Position numbers and translations under genes: made by a program. From positions 87,093 through 151,092 of the forward strand of contig NZ_JAOWLE010000007.1 in assembly GCF_025751515.1 (NCBI RefSeq): DNA of 64,000 nt. The letters are read 5' to 3'. The stretch is from Actibacterium sp. XHP0104 (GTDB lineage: Bacteria; Pseudomonadota; Alphaproteobacteria; Rhodobacterales; Rhodobacteraceae). A model generated the notes under the pieces. It saw nothing but the letters and a program-made list of their open reading frames with translations. It was not told where the DNA came from and searched no databases. Shown here one piece after another: positions 8,238-17,743 of the stretch. How positions within the stretch are numbered: the stretch's first letter is position 1; the number at the start of each line of letters is the position of its first letter.

Positions 8238-9428
8238 TCACGGCCTCTTGGTCAGACTGTCGAACAGGGATGGCAGATCGCCGGCGTTTAGGCCGGTCAC
8301 GGCGGGCGGGGCGGCGGCGGTGCCGTCGCGGATCAGGTCAAAAAGGTCTGGGCCGCGCGCGACCAGTACCAGCGGCGCGGGGCCGGGATGGGCACAGCCC
8401 TTGGCGCAGCCCGAGACATGCAGCATCTCGTGCGGCGCCAATCGCGGGGCGAGGGTGGCGGCCACCGCGCGGGTGTCGGACAGTCCCTGCGGGCAACCGG
8501 GCGCTCCGGTGCAGGCGGTGACGCGCCGCAGCGGATCGTCGGGCCGGGTGATCAGGTCGTCTGCCCCAGCCAGATCGGTGGCGGAAAGGCCGCGCAGGAA
8601 CAGCATGCGAAACGGGGTCACGGCCATATCGCCCGGCGCGCGTTCCGCCAACCAGCCCAGACGCGCGGCGGGCAGCTGGCCGAATACGGCGGTGATGCAG
8701 AGCCCGCCCGCCCATGGGCCGGGTGTGGCGGTCGGTGCGGCGGGGGCGGGTAGCACATCGCCCGGCCAGCCCGGTGGCAGGGTGGCACCGTCTTGCAGGT
8801 GGCGGCGCATTCGGCCCCGGCCATCCGGCCCCACGCCGCCTGAGGCGATGAACCAGCGCGCCAGATCCAGCGCCATCTCGACCCCCTGCGCGGGGTCGGC
8901 GGCGGCGCGGCCCGTGTCGGCCCCGTCGGGGCGTACGATCAGCCCGGTCGTGCCGGTTTCGATGCGGATATCACCGATCGCCCGCGCCAGGTCGCGCCGG
9001 TCGGGGGGCGCGTCGATGACAAAGCCGAACTTGCCGGGCAGCGCGGCCAGGTCATCGCCGGCCAGCCCCCGGATCAGGGCGGTGGCCATGGCGTCTTGCC
9101 ACGCGGCGTCATCGCCGGTGCAGAACGGGTTGAGGATGATGTTGCGGCGCGCCTCGATCTGGGGGCTGTCATCGATCAGCCCCTGCGCGCGCAGGGCCTC
9201 GGTCAGCCCGGCCAGCGCGGTATCGGCCACGCCCCGGATTTGCAGATTGGCGCGGGTGGTCAGCTCGATCATGCCGGTTCCATGGGTCTGGGCCAGCTCG
9301 GCCAGCGCGCGGGCCTGGCCCCGCGACAGCCGCCCCAGCGGCGGGCGCACCCGCACCACCAGCCCGTCGCCCGAGCGCATCGGACGCAACGCGCCGGGGC
9401 AGCGGCCATGGATCACCGGCGCGCTCAT
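8238..9428 (-). CDS. cobG: precorrin-3B synthase
   Basis: Oxygen-dependent monooxygenase of 396 residues that hydroxylates C20 of precorrin-3A and forms the gamma-lactone, the reaction that defines the aerobic pathway. It is related to sulfite/nitrite reductases: the N-terminal half has the ferredoxin-like repeat (IELTTRANLQIRGV), and four cysteines (Cys306 and Cys312 in CTGAPGC, Cys341 and Cys345 in CAKGC) can hold a [4Fe-4S] centre. The start at 9428 overlaps the cobN stop; upstream Met codons lie inside cobN. The presence of CobG rather than CobZ shows which aerobic variant this organism uses. Confidence 0.92.
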   Translation of the reverse strand: MSAPVIHGRCPGALRPMRSGDGLVVRVRPPLGRLSRGQARALAELAQTHGTGMIELTTRANLQIRGVADTALAGLTEALRAQGLIDDSPQIEARRNIILNPFCTGDDAAWQDAMATALIRGLAGDDLAALPGKFGFVIDAPPDRRDLARAIGDIRIETGTTGLIVRPDGADTGRAAADPAQGVEMALDLARWFIASGGVGPDGRGRMRRHLQDGATLPPGWPGDVLPAPAAPTATPGPWAGGLCITAVFGQLPAARLGWLAERAPGDMAVTPFRMLFLRGLSATDLAGADDLITRPDDPLRRVTACTGAPGCPQGLSDTRAVAATLAPRLAPHEMLHVSGCAKGCAHPGPAPLVLVARGPDLFDLIRDGTAAAPPAVTGLNAGDLPSLFDSLTKRP

Positions 9429-12400
9429 TCCAGACCCTCCATCGCGGCGGCGATCGAGTTGCGCCGCGTGTCCCACAGCCCGGCCTCGCGCAGGGCGGCA
9501 AAGCGCGCGCGCATCGCCGCCAGCGCGCCGGGATTGGCGTCCTGCATGAAATCGACCAGATCGGCGCGGCCCAGCGTGGCCTCGAAGTAAAGATCGAACA
9601 GATGCGCCGGCACAACGCCCGCCAGATGGGCGAAGGCGGCCATGTGATCCAGCGTGGCGGCAATCTCGGCGGCGCCGCGAAAGCCGTGCCGCATCATGCC
9701 GGTGGCCCAGTTGGGATTGGCGGCGCGGGCGCGGGTGACGCGGGCGATTTCCTCGCCCAGATCGCGGGCGCGCGGGGCATCGGGGCGGGTGGCGTCGAGG
9801 TGGTAGAGCGCCGGGCGCGGCGCCCCCAGCCGGGCCATTGCGGCGGCAAACCCGGCCTCGTGCGCGGCATAGTCCGAGGCCATCAATAGGTCGGTTTCGG
9901 GCAGGTCTTGCAGATGCACGAAACTGTCGGCCTCGCGCAGGCGGGTTTCCAGCGCGGCGCGGGCCGGGCGGATCGCGCCCTGCGCGTCGATCGCGTGCGA
10001 CGAGGCGGCCAGCCAGGCCTCGCCCGCCGCCGCGCGCGCGGCATCGGTATAGTCATCCAGCGCCGCGCCCATGTTCAGGCCATAGAGGCCGGGCTTGGGG
10101 CCAAAGACCCGCGGTGCGGTCCGCAGGTAGGGGTTGTCGGCGGCGTCCTCGTCGCGGCCCGACAGCGCGGCGGCGGCGGTTTCGAACATCTGCGCCAGCC
10201 CCGGAAACACGTCGCGAAACAGGCCCGAGACCCGCAGCGTTACGTCGATGCGCGGCCGGTTCAGCAGGGCCAGCGGGATCACCTCGAACCCGCTGACGCG
10301 TTCCGATCCGTCGTCCCATTTCGGCGCCAGCCCTGCCAGGTGCAGCGCCATGGCGAATTCCTCGCCCGCTGTGCGCATGGTGGCGCTGCCCCACAGGTCG
10401 ATCACCAGCCCGCGCGGCCAGTCGCCGTGGTCTTGCAAATGGCGGCGCAGCAGTTCCTCGGCCAGTTTCACGCCCTGCGCATGGGCCGCGCGCGAGGGCA
10501 CGGCGCGCGGATCGGTGGTGTAAAGGTTGCGCCCGGTGGGCCGCACGTCGTCGCGCCCGCGATGGGGTGACCCCGATGGCCCCGGCGCGACCATGCGGCC
10601 CGTCAACGCGGCCTCTAGCCCGGCCCGTTCCTGCGCGCCGTGATCGCCCAGGCCAAAGATATGCAGGCCCTCGCCATACTGGCTTTCCTTGATGTCGCAG
10701 ACAAAGCTGTCGATGCGGGTGATGGCCTCGGCGGGGCTGGTATCGGCGGTCAGGCCCAGGTCGGTCTCGACGCCGGTGCCGCGAGCCTCGGCGCGGATGT
10801 CAGAGATCAGCCGGTCGCGCCGGGCCGGGTCCAGCCCGTCGGCGGTGGAGTATTCGTCGAGCAGCTGTTCCAGCCGGCCCAGCCCCTGCGGCAGGGTGGT
10901 CTGGGCCAGCGGCGGAGGCATATGGCCGATGGTCACCGCGCCGATCCGGCGCTTGGCCTGAGCGGCCTCGCCGGGGTCGTTGACGATGAACGGATAGATC
11001 ACCGGCAGCGCGCCGGTCAGCGCCTCGGGCCAGCAGTCATCCGACAGGGCCACGGCCTTGCCCGGCAGCCATTCCAGCGTGCCATGCGCGCCGATATGGA
11101 TCAGCGCGTCGGCCTGCGCGCGCAGCCAAAGGTAAAACGCCACGTAGGAATGGCAGGGCGTGCGCGACAGGTCGTGATAGTCGTCGGCGCGGGTGTCGAT
11201 CTGGCCGCGCTCGGGTTGCAGGGCGATCAGGGTGTTGCCGCTGTGCAGGGCGGCAAAGCGGAAGGTGTTGCCGTCGCATATCGGGTCATTGGCCGGGTCG
11301 CCCCAGGCGCGGGTCAGGTCATCGCGCAGCCCCTTTGGCAGGGTGGCCAGCGCGGCGCGATAGTCGTCCAGCGGCCAGTGCAGGGTGTCATGGCCAAGGC
11401 GCGCGGCGGTGTCGTCGGTGGCGGGCGCGTTCAGCCCCATCGCGCGCAGCTGGCCCAGGATCGCGTCGCAAGAGGCCGGCGCATCCAACCCCACCGCATG
11501 GGCCAGCTGATGCGCCTTGCCCGGATAGGTCGACAGCACCAGCGCCACGCGTTTCTGGGCGGCGGGCAGGGCGCGCAGCCGGTTCCAGGCCGCCACGCGG
11601 TCGGCGATGGCGTCAACGCGCACCGGGTCGGCGCGATGGGCAAAGCGGGCATATTCCAGATCGGGGTCGCGCTTTTCGGGCTGTTTGAAACTGGCCACCC
11701 CGGCAAAGACGCGGCCATCAACCTCGGGCAGAACCACATGCATGGCCAGATCGGCGGGCGAGAGGCCGCGCTCGGCCATGGCCCAGTCCTTGCGCCGCGC
11801 GGTCGACAGGGCGACCTGAAACACCGGGCATCCTGCGGCATCCAGCGGCGAGGCCGCGCCATCGGCGCCACGGGCGGAAAAGGCGGTGGCGTTGACGATG
11901 GCGGCGGGCGTCAGGCGGGCAATGCGGTCGCGCAGCCAGTCGGCGGTGCCGGGCGCCTTGAGGCTGGTGGCAAAGATGCCGTGGGCGTCGAACCCGCGTG
12001 CCCGCAGGGCGGTGATCAGTGCATCAATCGGGCCGGTATCGGCCGAGGTCAGGTATGACCGGTAAAAGCTGACCAGCGCGAAGGGCGCCGCGCCGGGCGT
12101 GGGCTCGGGCACCACGCCATGCGTGGGGTCATAGAATCCGGCCTCGGGCACGGTCTTGTCGCCGCGCACCGGCCCGGCATAAAGCCCCGCCGCCAGCGCC
12201 AGCTGTGCCAGCGCCGCCTGTGCCGCCACCGCGCCGCCCGCATCGCACAGCACCTGCAACCGCCGCAGGGTTGAAACCGGCAGGGTCGAGACCTGATCAA
12301 GCCGGGGATCGGGCCGCCCGTCGGCGGGCAGCACCGCCAGCGCGATGCCGCGGCGCCGGGCCATGTCTTGCAGGGTGGCCAGGCCGTAGGGCCAATAGCT

Positions 12401-12670
12401 TTCGCCGCCGATCAGCCGCACCAGGATGCCCTTGGCCCCGGTCAGGGTCTGCTCGGCATAGGTGTCGACCGACAGCGGATGTTTCAGCGCCACCAGATTG
12501 GCCAGCCGCAGCGAGGGCAGCCCGCCGCCCGCACGCCGCCAACCCGCCGCAAAGGCCCCCAGGTCGGAATCGGAAAACGACAGCACCACCAGATCCGCGG
12601 GCGTCTGCCCCAGATCGCGCGGCGTGTCGGTTTCCTCTAACCCGTGGCTTTCGCGAAAGACGACGTGCAT
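9425..12670 (-). CDS. cobN: cobaltochelatase subunit CobN
   Basis: Large subunit of 1081 residues of the ATP-dependent chelatase that inserts Co2+ into hydrogenobyrinic acid a,c-diamide. It is a CobN/magnesium chelatase H-type protein, recognisable from IGAHGTLEWLPGKAVALS (near residue 530), VIYPFIVNDPGEAAQAKRR, the GDHGAQER region and the C-terminal GMMRHGFRGAAEIAATLDH stretch. Length is at the lower end of the family. The AAA+ partners CobS and CobT are absent from the window and must be encoded elsewhere. It follows cobW after six bases. Confidence 0.95.
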   Translation of the reverse strand: MHVVFRESHGLEETDTPRDLGQTPADLVVLSFSDSDLGAFAAGWRRAGGGLPSLRLANLVALKHPLSVDTYAEQTLTGAKGILVRLIGGESYWPYGLATLQDMARRRGIALAVLPADGRPDPRLDQVSTLPVSTLRRLQVLCDAGGAVAAQAALAQLALAAGLYAGPVRGDKTVPEAGFYDPTHGVVPEPTPGAAPFALVSFYRSYLTSADTGPIDALITALRARGFDAHGIFATSLKAPGTADWLRDRIARLTPAAIVNATAFSARGADGAASPLDAAGCPVFQVALSTARRKDWAMAERGLSPADLAMHVVLPEVDGRVFAGVASFKQPEKRDPDLEYARFAHRADPVRVDAIADRVAAWNRLRALPAAQKRVALVLSTYPGKAHQLAHAVGLDAPASCDAILGQLRAMGLNAPATDDTAARLGHDTLHWPLDDYRAALATLPKGLRDDLTRAWGDPANDPICDGNTFRFAALHSGNTLIALQPERGQIDTRADDYHDLSRTPCHSYVAFYLWLRAQADALIHIGAHGTLEWLPGKAVALSDDCWPEALTGALPVIYPFIVNDPGEAAQAKRRIGAVTIGHMPPPLAQTTLPQGLGRLEQLLDEYSTADGLDPARRDRLISDIRAEARGTGVETDLGLTADTSPAEAITRIDSFVCDIKESQYGEGLHIFGLGDHGAQERAGLEAALTGRMVAPGPSGSPHRGRDDVRPTGRNLYTTDPRAVPSRAAHAQGVKLAEELLRRHLQDHGDWPRGLVIDLWGSATMRTAGEEFAMALHLAGLAPKWDDGSERVSGFEVIPLALLNRPRIDVTLRVSGLFRDVFPGLAQMFETAAAALSGRDEDAADNPYLRTAPRVFGPKPGLYGLNMGAALDDYTDAARAAAGEAWLAASSHAIDAQGAIRPARAALETRLREADSFVHLQDLPETDLLMASDYAAHEAGFAAAMARLGAPRPALYHLDATRPDAPRARDLGEEIARVTRARAANPNWATGMMRHGFRGAAEIAATLDHMAAFAHLAGVVPAHLFDLYFEATLGRADLVDFMQDANPGALAAMRARFAALREAGLWDTRRNSIAAAMEGLE

Positions 12671-12676
12671 CTGGCG

Positions 12677-13711
12677 TCAGACCCCCAGCGCGGCGTGAAT
12701 GGCGGCGCGGTCGATGTGGTCGTGCTCGGCGATGACGACCAGCTGCGAGCGGCGGGGCAGGTCGCCCCAGGGCCGGTCATACTGGGCGCGCAGGCGGTCG
12801 CCCACGGCCTGAACCAGCATCCGCATCGGCTTGCCCGCGACGGCGACATAGCCCTTGACCCGCAGGATGTTCAGATCGCGCGCCATGGCGATGATCGCCT
12901 GTTGCAGCGCGTCGGGGTCGGCGACTTCGCCCAGCTCGACGGTGAGGCTGTCGAAATCGTCATGCTCGTGATCGTGGTGGCCGTCATGATGGCTGGGCCG
13001 GGCATCAAGGTCATCCTCGGCGGCGGCATTCAGCCCCAGGATGACACGCGGGTCGATCACGCCCTCGGTCATCGGCAGAATGGGCAGCTTGCGCGGGCTT
13101 TCGGCCTCGATCACGGCGCGGGCCTTGGCAAGGCCCGCGTCGCCGGCCAGATCGGCCTTGGACAAGAGAACGATATCGGCACAGGCGATCTGATCCTCGA
13201 AGACCTCGGACAGGGGCGTTTCATGGTCAAGGCTGTCATCGGCCTGGCGCTGCGCCTCGACGGCGGCGGGATCGGGGGCAAAGAGGCCATTGGCCACGGC
13301 CTCGGCATCGGCCAGGGCAATCACACCGTCCACGGTGATGCGCGACCGGATCGCGGGCCAGTCAAAGGCCTTGAGCAGCGGCTTGGGCAGGGCAAGGCCC
13401 GAGGTCTCGATCAGGATGTGCTCGGGCGTTTCGGGCAGGGCCATAAGCGCCTCGATCGTGGGGATGAAATCATCGGCCACGGTGCAGCAGATACAGCCGT
13501 TGGCCAGCTCGACGATGTTCTCGGCCGGGCAATCGGGTACGGCGCAGGATTTCAGGATGTCGCCATCCACGCCGGCGGTACCGAATTCATTGACCAGCAC
13601 CGCCAGGCGCTTGCCCTGCGGGTTCTGCATCAGGTGGCGGATCAGCGTGGTCTTGCCCGCGCCCAGAAAGCCGGTGATGACGGTGACGGGAATTTTCGAC
13701 AGGTCGGACAT
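12677..13711 (-). CDS. cobW: cobalamin-associated GTPase metallochaperone CobW
   Basis: G3E-family GTPase of 344 residues thought to deliver Co2+ to the CobN chelatase. It has the P-loop GFLGAGKTT (14-22), the metal-binding CxCC motif (Cys73, Cys75, Cys76 in NGCICC), the guanine-specificity motif SKAD and a histidine-rich stretch with alternating His/Asp near residues 232-243 that can bind metal. The C-terminal CobW domain follows. It lies between the DUF1636 gene and cobN in the riboswitch-controlled operon, which supports cobalt rather than zinc as the cargo. Confidence 0.94.
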   Translation of the reverse strand: MSDLSKIPVTVITGFLGAGKTTLIRHLMQNPQGKRLAVLVNEFGTAGVDGDILKSCAVPDCPAENIVELANGCICCTVADDFIPTIEALMALPETPEHILIETSGLALPKPLLKAFDWPAIRSRITVDGVIALADAEAVANGLFAPDPAAVEAQRQADDSLDHETPLSEVFEDQIACADIVLLSKADLAGDAGLAKARAVIEAESPRKLPILPMTEGVIDPRVILGLNAAAEDDLDARPSHHDGHHDHEHDDFDSLTVELGEVADPDALQQAIIAMARDLNILRVKGYVAVAGKPMRMLVQAVGDRLRAQYDRPWGDLPRRSQLVVIAEHDHIDRAAIHAALGV

Positions 13712-13713
13712 GG

Positions 13714-14082
13714 TTACTCCTGCGGGGGGACGCGTGCGATGGATTGCTTGCGGAAAACGGTGGGGCGCTCGCGCCAGGGCACCAGCCCGTCATCGGTGGC
13801 GGCATAGGCGGTGACGCCGGCGACGATGTCGTCGACATGCTGGGCAGGGTCGAGATCGCCATACACGTAGGTCCAGCGGGCAGGGCCGCCGCTGAGCGCG
13901 ATCGAGCAGCCGCGCGAACAGGCCGACAGGCATTCGACCGGTTGCAGCGTGACGCCCTCGGGCAGCGCGCGACCTTCGAGCGCCTGCAGCAGGCGGGTGC
14001 CGGGGCGCGGTTCATCCGTGCCGGGTTCGCTGCCGCCAATACTGCGGCAGGTGGTGCAAACGGTCAGTGTGACGGTGGCCAT
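13714..14082 (-). CDS. DUF1636 family ferredoxin-like protein
   Basis: Small protein of 122 residues with an N-terminal CTTCRS pair and a later CLSACSRGC cluster, the spacing seen in DUF1636 and thioredoxin-like [2Fe-2S] proteins. I take the ATG at 14082, where the family usually starts; upstream Met codons are in unrelated sequence. It is the first gene after the cobalamin riboswitch and two bases ahead of cobW, a neighbourhood common for this family, but its function is not established. A role in iron-sulfur or metal handling for CobW/CobN is inference only. Confidence 0.8.
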   Translation of the reverse strand: MATVTLTVCTTCRSIGGSEPGTDEPRPGTRLLQALEGRALPEGVTLQPVECLSACSRGCSIALSGGPARWTYVYGDLDPAQHVDDIVAGVTAYAATDDGLVPWRERPTVFRKQSIARVPPQE

Positions 14083-14194
14083 GCAACCCATCCATATCCA
14101 TGGGCTGCGGGGGGAAAGGGCCAAGAGGGGCGCACGGTTTCAGGCGCCTCCCGAAGCCGGCCGCGAAACACCCCGTTCGCCCGAAACAACAAAG

Positions 14195-14375
14195 TTACTG
14201 GCAGGTCTCCCGGCTTGCGGATCTCGGGGCGTGGGGCCCCGGCAACCCTCCCGCCTTCCCGGCTGGCGCCAGTGGCATTGGGGGGTCTCTCCGGTCACGG
14301 TCGCGGGGGCGGCTGCGCTTTAGCCGATGGCCTATCGCATTCCCTCTTCGCCTGTCATAGACAGGAACCAGTGCG
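14195..14375 (-). promoter_or_regulatory. cobalamin riboswitch upstream of the DUF1636-cobWNGHIJ operon
   Basis: Read on the minus strand: a small hairpin CCTGTC-TATGACAGG near 14360, GAAGAGGGAATGC near 14345, a diverged GCAGCCGCCCCCGCGACCG near 14310, the conserved AATGCCACTGGC core near 14270 and the B12 box AAGCCGGGAGACCTGCC ending near 14201. These match the cobalamin aptamer. The leader continues for about 110 bases to the DUF1636 start and is where an expression platform should lie. The divergent cobO starts at 14424, so cobO is not under this riboswitch. Confidence 0.9.
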
Positions 14376-14423
14376 CTCAACTGAGGCATCGCCCCCTGTC
14401 TTGTCAAGCGAAGGATCGCCCCG

Positions 14424-15044
14424 ATGACCGATACACCCGTCGCCGATGATGCCCGCCACGCCCAGAAAATGGCGAAGAAAAAGGCCGCTCGCGATAAGAT
14501 CATGGCCTCGAAAGAGGGCGAAAAAGGGCTGGTGATCGTCCATACCGGGCCGGGCAAGGGCAAGTCGTCCTCGGGCTTTGGGATGATTCTGCGCTGCATC
14601 GCGCATGAGATGCCCTGTGCCGTGGTGCAGTTCATCAAGGGTGCCTGGCAGACCGGCGAACGCACGCTGATCGAGACCCATTTCGCCGATCTGTGCCAGT
14701 TTCATGCGATGGGCGAGGGGTTCACCTGGGAAACCCAAGACCGCGCACGTGATATCGCGATGGCGGAAAAGGGCTGGGCCAAGGCCAAGGAACTGATCCG
14801 CGACCCCGGCATCCGGATGGTGCTGCTGGACGAGATCAATATCGCGCTGCGCTACGATTATCTGGACGTGAACGAGGTGGTGCGCTTTCTGTCCGAGGAA
14901 AAGCCGCCGATGACCCATGTCGTGCTGACCGGCCGGAACGCCAAGCCCGAGCTGATCGAACTCGCCGATCTGGTGACCGAGATGACACTGGTCAAGCACC
15001 CCTTCCGGTCGGGCATCAAGGGCCAGCCGGGCGTCGAGTTCTGA
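14424..15044 (+). CDS. cobO: cob(I)yrinic acid a,c-diamide adenosyltransferase
   Basis: ATP:corrinoid adenosyltransferase of 206 residues (CobO/CobA/BtuR type) that attaches the upper adenosyl ligand. The modified P-loop HTGPGKGKSSSGFG lies at residues 40-53, followed by VQFIKGAWQTGE and VLLDEINIALRYDYL. The lysine-rich N-terminal extension is normal for this group. AAGGAT lies eight bases before the ATG. It diverges from the riboswitch-controlled operon and is separated from cobQ by 279 bases containing repeats. Confidence 0.94.
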   Translation: MTDTPVADDARHAQKMAKKKAARDKIMASKEGEKGLVIVHTGPGKGKSSSGFGMILRCIAHEMPCAVVQFIKGAWQTGERTLIETHFADLCQFHAMGEGFTWETQDRARDIAMAEKGWAKAKELIRDPGIRMVLLDEINIALRYDYLDVNEVVRFLSEEKPPMTHVVLTGRNAKPELIELADLVTEMTLVKHPFRSGIKGQPGVEF

Positions 15045-15049
15045 GCAAA

Positions 15050-15084
15050 GGGGGCGCTGCCCCCTCGCGGCCCCAGGGGGCCGC
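15050..15084 (+). terminator. double GC stem-loop after cobO
   Basis: Two perfect hairpins lie back to back a few bases after the cobO stop: GGGGGC-gct-GCCCCC (15050-15064) and GCGGCCCC-ag-GGGGCCGC (15067-15084). No T-run follows directly, but a GGTATTTTAG stretch starts 12 bases later. Together they form a likely 3' end or processing element for cobO. Confidence 0.5.
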
Positions 15085-15117
15085 TTACCCCCGAGGTATT
15101 TTAGCCAAGATGAAAGC
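15085..15117 (+). repeat. short intergenic repeat element, copy 1
   Basis: Sequence reading CCCCCGAGGTATTTTAGCC followed by AAGATGAAAG. A second, inverted copy lies at 15251-15290. From memory, elements with a GGTATTTT core followed by an ATGAAAG-like end are common downstream of genes in Rhodobacteraceae genomes; I cannot count copies here. Confidence 0.5.
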
Positions 15118-15174
15118 AACGGAATCTTAACCATGCACGTGGAAACTGGTGTCGCGGTACAGGGAGAGGTCCCG

Positions 15175-15324
15175 ATGACCGCCCAAGGTGAAAGCGCCGC
15201 GTTCCTCCCGCTATCGCGGCGGCCTGGGGCGCGGCGCCGATGTGCCTGGTCTTTCATATTGGCGAAAAATACCTCCGCCGGAGGCTCCCGCAGGTGCAAT
15301 CGCCGTGCGACAGGGAGGGAGTGA
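15175..15324 (+). CDS. possible 49-residue leader ORF coupled to cobQ
   Basis: A short frame begins with an ATG preceded by GGGAGAGG at good spacing and ends in a TGA that overlaps the cobQ ATG (TGATG). The product is Arg- and Ser-rich and its C-terminal part is read out of the repeat at 15251-15290, which argues against a conserved protein. It could be a coupled leader peptide or chance. I recognise no family. Confidence 0.22.
   Translation: MTAQGESAAFLPLSRRPGARRRCAWSFILAKNTSAGGSRRCNRRATGRE
15251..15290 (-). repeat. short intergenic repeat element, copy 2 (inverted)
   Basis: On the minus strand this reads CCTCCGGCGGAGGTATTTTT, then CGCCAATATGAAAG. It shares the GAGGTATTTT...GCCAA..ATGAAAG core with copy 1 in opposite orientation and contains its own palindrome CCTCCG-c-CGGAGG at 15272-15284. 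Confidence 0.5.
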
Positions 15325-16769
15325 TGCCGGCGTTGATGATCCAGGGAGCGGGCTCGAATGTAGGCAAGTCGTTGCTGGTGGCCGGGTTGTGCCGTGCCGC
15401 GCGGCGGCGGGGGCTGTCGGTGGCGCCGTTCAAGCCGCAGAATATGTCGAACAATGCCGCCGTGACAGGGGATGGCGGCGAGATCGGGCGGGCGCAGGCG
15501 TTGCAGGCGCTGGCCTGCGGGTTGGAGCCGCATACCGATATGAACCCGGTTCTGTTGAAGCCCGAGAGCGATACGGGGGCACAGGTCGTGGTGCAGGGCA
15601 AGGTTCTGACCACGACGCGGGCGCGGGATTATGCGCGCCTCAAACCCCAGCTGCTGGGCCGGGTGCTAGAGAGTTTTCATCGCTTGCAGGCCGCGCATGA
15701 CCTGGTGATCGTCGAGGGAGCGGGCAGCCCGGCCGAGGTGAACCTGCGGTCGGGGGATATCGCGAATATGGGCTTTGCCTGTGCCGCCGGTGTGCCAGTC
15801 GTGTTGGCGGGTGATATCGACCGGGGCGGGGTGATAGCTCAGATGGTTGGTACGCAAGCCGTGCTGGACCCGTCCGACAATGCGCAGATTGCCGGGTTCG
15901 TGATCAACAAGTTTCGCGGGGATGTAAGCCTCTTTGAGGATGGCTATGCGCTGATTGCGCAGCGGACGGGCTGGCCTGGTTTTGGCGTGCTGCCGTTTTT
16001 CGCTGACGCGAACCGGTTGCCGGCCGAGGATGCGCTGGATTTGCCGCGGCGGTCGCGGGGAGAGGGCTTTCGCGTGGCCTGTCTGGCGCTGTCGCGGATC
16101 GCGAATTTCGATGATCTGGATCCGCTGGCGCAAGAGCCGGGTGTTGATCTGACGCTGGTGGCGCCGGGCGAGCCCATTCCGGGCGACGCCGATCTGGTGA
16201 TCCTGCCGGGCAGCAAGTCGACGCGCGGTGATCTGGCATTTCTGCGGGCGCAGGGCTGGGACGTGGATCTGGCGGCGCATGTGCGAAGGGGCGGGCATGT
16301 GCTGGGCATTTGCGGCGGTTACCAGATGCTGGGCCATGCGATCCGCGACCCGGACGGGCTGGAAGGGGCGGCGGGGGATACGCCGGGGCTGGGCTTGCTT
16401 GATGTCGAGACTGAGATGCGCGCCGACAAACGGCTGACCCGCGTGACGGCGGTGCATGCCGCGACGGGTGTGCCGATGCAGGGCTATGAGATCCACATCG
16501 GTCGCACCGATGGTCCGGCCCGTGCGCGGCCTTTCGCGCATGTCGATGGCCAGCCCGAGGGGGCCGTGTCACCCGACGGGCGGATCATGGGCAGCTATCT
16601 GCACGGGTTGTTCGCCGATGATGCGTTCCGCGCGGCATTCCTGCGCGGGCTGGGCGTCGAGGCCGGGCCGGTGCGCTATGGCGCGGTCGTCGAGCAGACG
16701 CTGGATGCGCTGGCCGATCACATGGAGACCCATCTGGACGTCGCGGGCCTGTTGGCGCTGGCGCGTTAG
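15324..16769 (+). CDS. cobQ: cobyric acid synthase
   Basis: Glutamine- and ATP-dependent amidotransferase of 481 residues that amidates the b, d, e and g side chains of adenosylcobyrinic acid a,c-diamide. The N-terminal dethiobiotin-synthase-like domain starts [18 protein letters not shown] and contains [10 protein letters not shown]. The glutaminase domain has [14 protein letters not shown] and the nucleophile Cys330 in [11 protein letters not shown]. The ATG at 15324 is preceded by AGGGAGGGA; an earlier in-frame Met at 15240 would read through a repeat element and is less likely. The stop overlaps the convergent cobC stop in a TTAG. Confidence 0.95.
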   Translation: MPALMIQGAGSNVGKSLLVAGLCRAARRRGLSVAPFKPQNMSNNAAVTGDGGEIGRAQALQALACGLEPHTDMNPVLLKPESDTGAQVVVQGKVLTTTRARDYARLKPQLLGRVLESFHRLQAAHDLVIVEGAGSPAEVNLRSGDIANMGFACAAGVPVVLAGDIDRGGVIAQMVGTQAVLDPSDNAQIAGFVINKFRGDVSLFEDGYALIAQRTGWPGFGVLPFFADANRLPAEDALDLPRRSRGEGFRVACLALSRIANFDDLDPLAQEPGVDLTLVAPGEPIPGDADLVILPGSKSTRGDLAFLRAQGWDVDLAAHVRRGGHVLGICGGYQMLGHAIRDPDGLEGAAGDTPGLGLLDVETEMRADKRLTRVTAVHAATGVPMQGYEIHIGRTDGPARARPFAHVDGQPEGAVSPDGRIMGSYLHGLFADDAFRAAFLRGLGVEAGPVRYGAVVEQTLDALADHMETHLDVAGLLALAR

Positions 16770-17731
16770 CTCAGCGCCTGTGCGATGCGGGTCCATTCGG
16801 GCTTGGGGCCGGGCAGGCCAAGGCGGATCAGGTGGTCGGACCAGGGAAAGGTGCGGGTCCAGATATGGGCGCGGGCCAGGCGGGTTTGGGCCTCTTCGGC
16901 GTTTGGGGTGTGATAGAGGCGAAAGAGCTCGGTGCCGCCGATCAGCGCCCACCCCGCGCGAAGGGCGATGTTGTCAAGGCGGGCGGCCTCGGCGCGCAGG
17001 CGGCTGGTGGTGGTGGTGGCCCAGTTGCGATCGGCCAGCGCGCGTTGCCCGATTTCGACCGCCGCCCCGCAGATCGGCCAGGGCCCGGCCAGTTCGGCCA
17101 TGGGCGCGATGTCGTCGGGGTGACCCAGGGCAAAGCCCAGCCGCAGCCCGGCCAGCCCATAGAACTTGCCAAAGGATCGCAGCACGAACAGGCCGCGCCG
17201 GGTGCCGGCATGGGGCGCGACCGAGAGGTCGGGGCGGGGGTCGGCAAAGCTTTCATCGACGATCAGCGTGCCTACCTGACCGGCCAGTGCCAGCAGGTCG
17301 GCAGGGGTGGTTTCGCGGCCGTCGGGGTTGTTGGGGTTGACGATCACCGCCAGGTCGGCGCCCGGCAGATCGCTGACCGCCGCGACCTCGGTCACCTGCC
17401 AGCCGGCGGCGCGCAGGCTGGCGGCATGTTCGTTGTAGGTGGGCGCCAGCACCCGGGCCTGTCCGGGCGGCAACAGGCGCGGGATCATCTGGATCGCGGC
17501 CTGCGCGCCGGGCAGCGGCAGAATGGCGGCGGGGCTGTCATAGGCCCGCGCGGCGGCGTTGCTGAGCGCGGCCATGTCGGCCCGTGTGGGCAGGGCGCGC
17601 CAGGCGTGATCGGGCAGTGCGGGCACCGGGTAGGGCGCCCGGTTGATGCCGGTCGACAGGTCGATCCAGTCGGCGGGGTCTCCGCCGAACTGCTGCATGG
17701 CTTTGTCGATATTCCCGCCGTGATCGCGCAT
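16766..17731 (-). CDS. cobC: L-threonine-O-3-phosphate decarboxylase
   Basis: PLP enzyme of 321 residues of the aminotransferase class I/II fold that makes (R)-1-amino-2-propanol phosphate, the linker of the nucleotide loop. It opens [28 protein letters not shown], has the PLP-phosphate and cofactor motifs VNPNNPDGR (131-139) and VDES, and the Schiff-base lysine is Lys189 in [15 protein letters not shown]. This is the protein called CobC in aerobic producers and CobD in Salmonella. It lies 12 bases after cobD, in the same minus-strand unit as the threonine kinase that makes its substrate. Confidence 0.92.
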   Translation of the reverse strand: MRDHGGNIDKAMQQFGGDPADWIDLSTGINRAPYPVPALPDHAWRALPTRADMAALSNAAARAYDSPAAILPLPGAQAAIQMIPRLLPPGQARVLAPTYNEHAASLRAAGWQVTEVAAVSDLPGADLAVIVNPNNPDGRETTPADLLALAGQVGTLIVDESFADPRPDLSVAPHAGTRRGLFVLRSFGKFYGLAGLRLGFALGHPDDIAPMAELAGPWPICGAAVEIGQRALADRNWATTTTSRLRAEAARLDNIALRAGWALIGGTELFRLYHTPNAEEAQTRLARAHIWTRTFPWSDHLIRLGLPGPKPEWTRIAQALS

Positions 17732-17743
17732 GGCCCGCCCCCT

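Noticed and set aside
12970..13020. Histidine codon repeats in cobW as a tandem repeat or low-complexity insertion
   Set aside because: This is the normal metal-binding histidine stretch of CobW proteins.
14355..15533. 392-codon minus-strand frame across cobO and the intergenic region
   Set aside because: It crosses the cobO coding region and both repeats, and its translation has no coherent domain.
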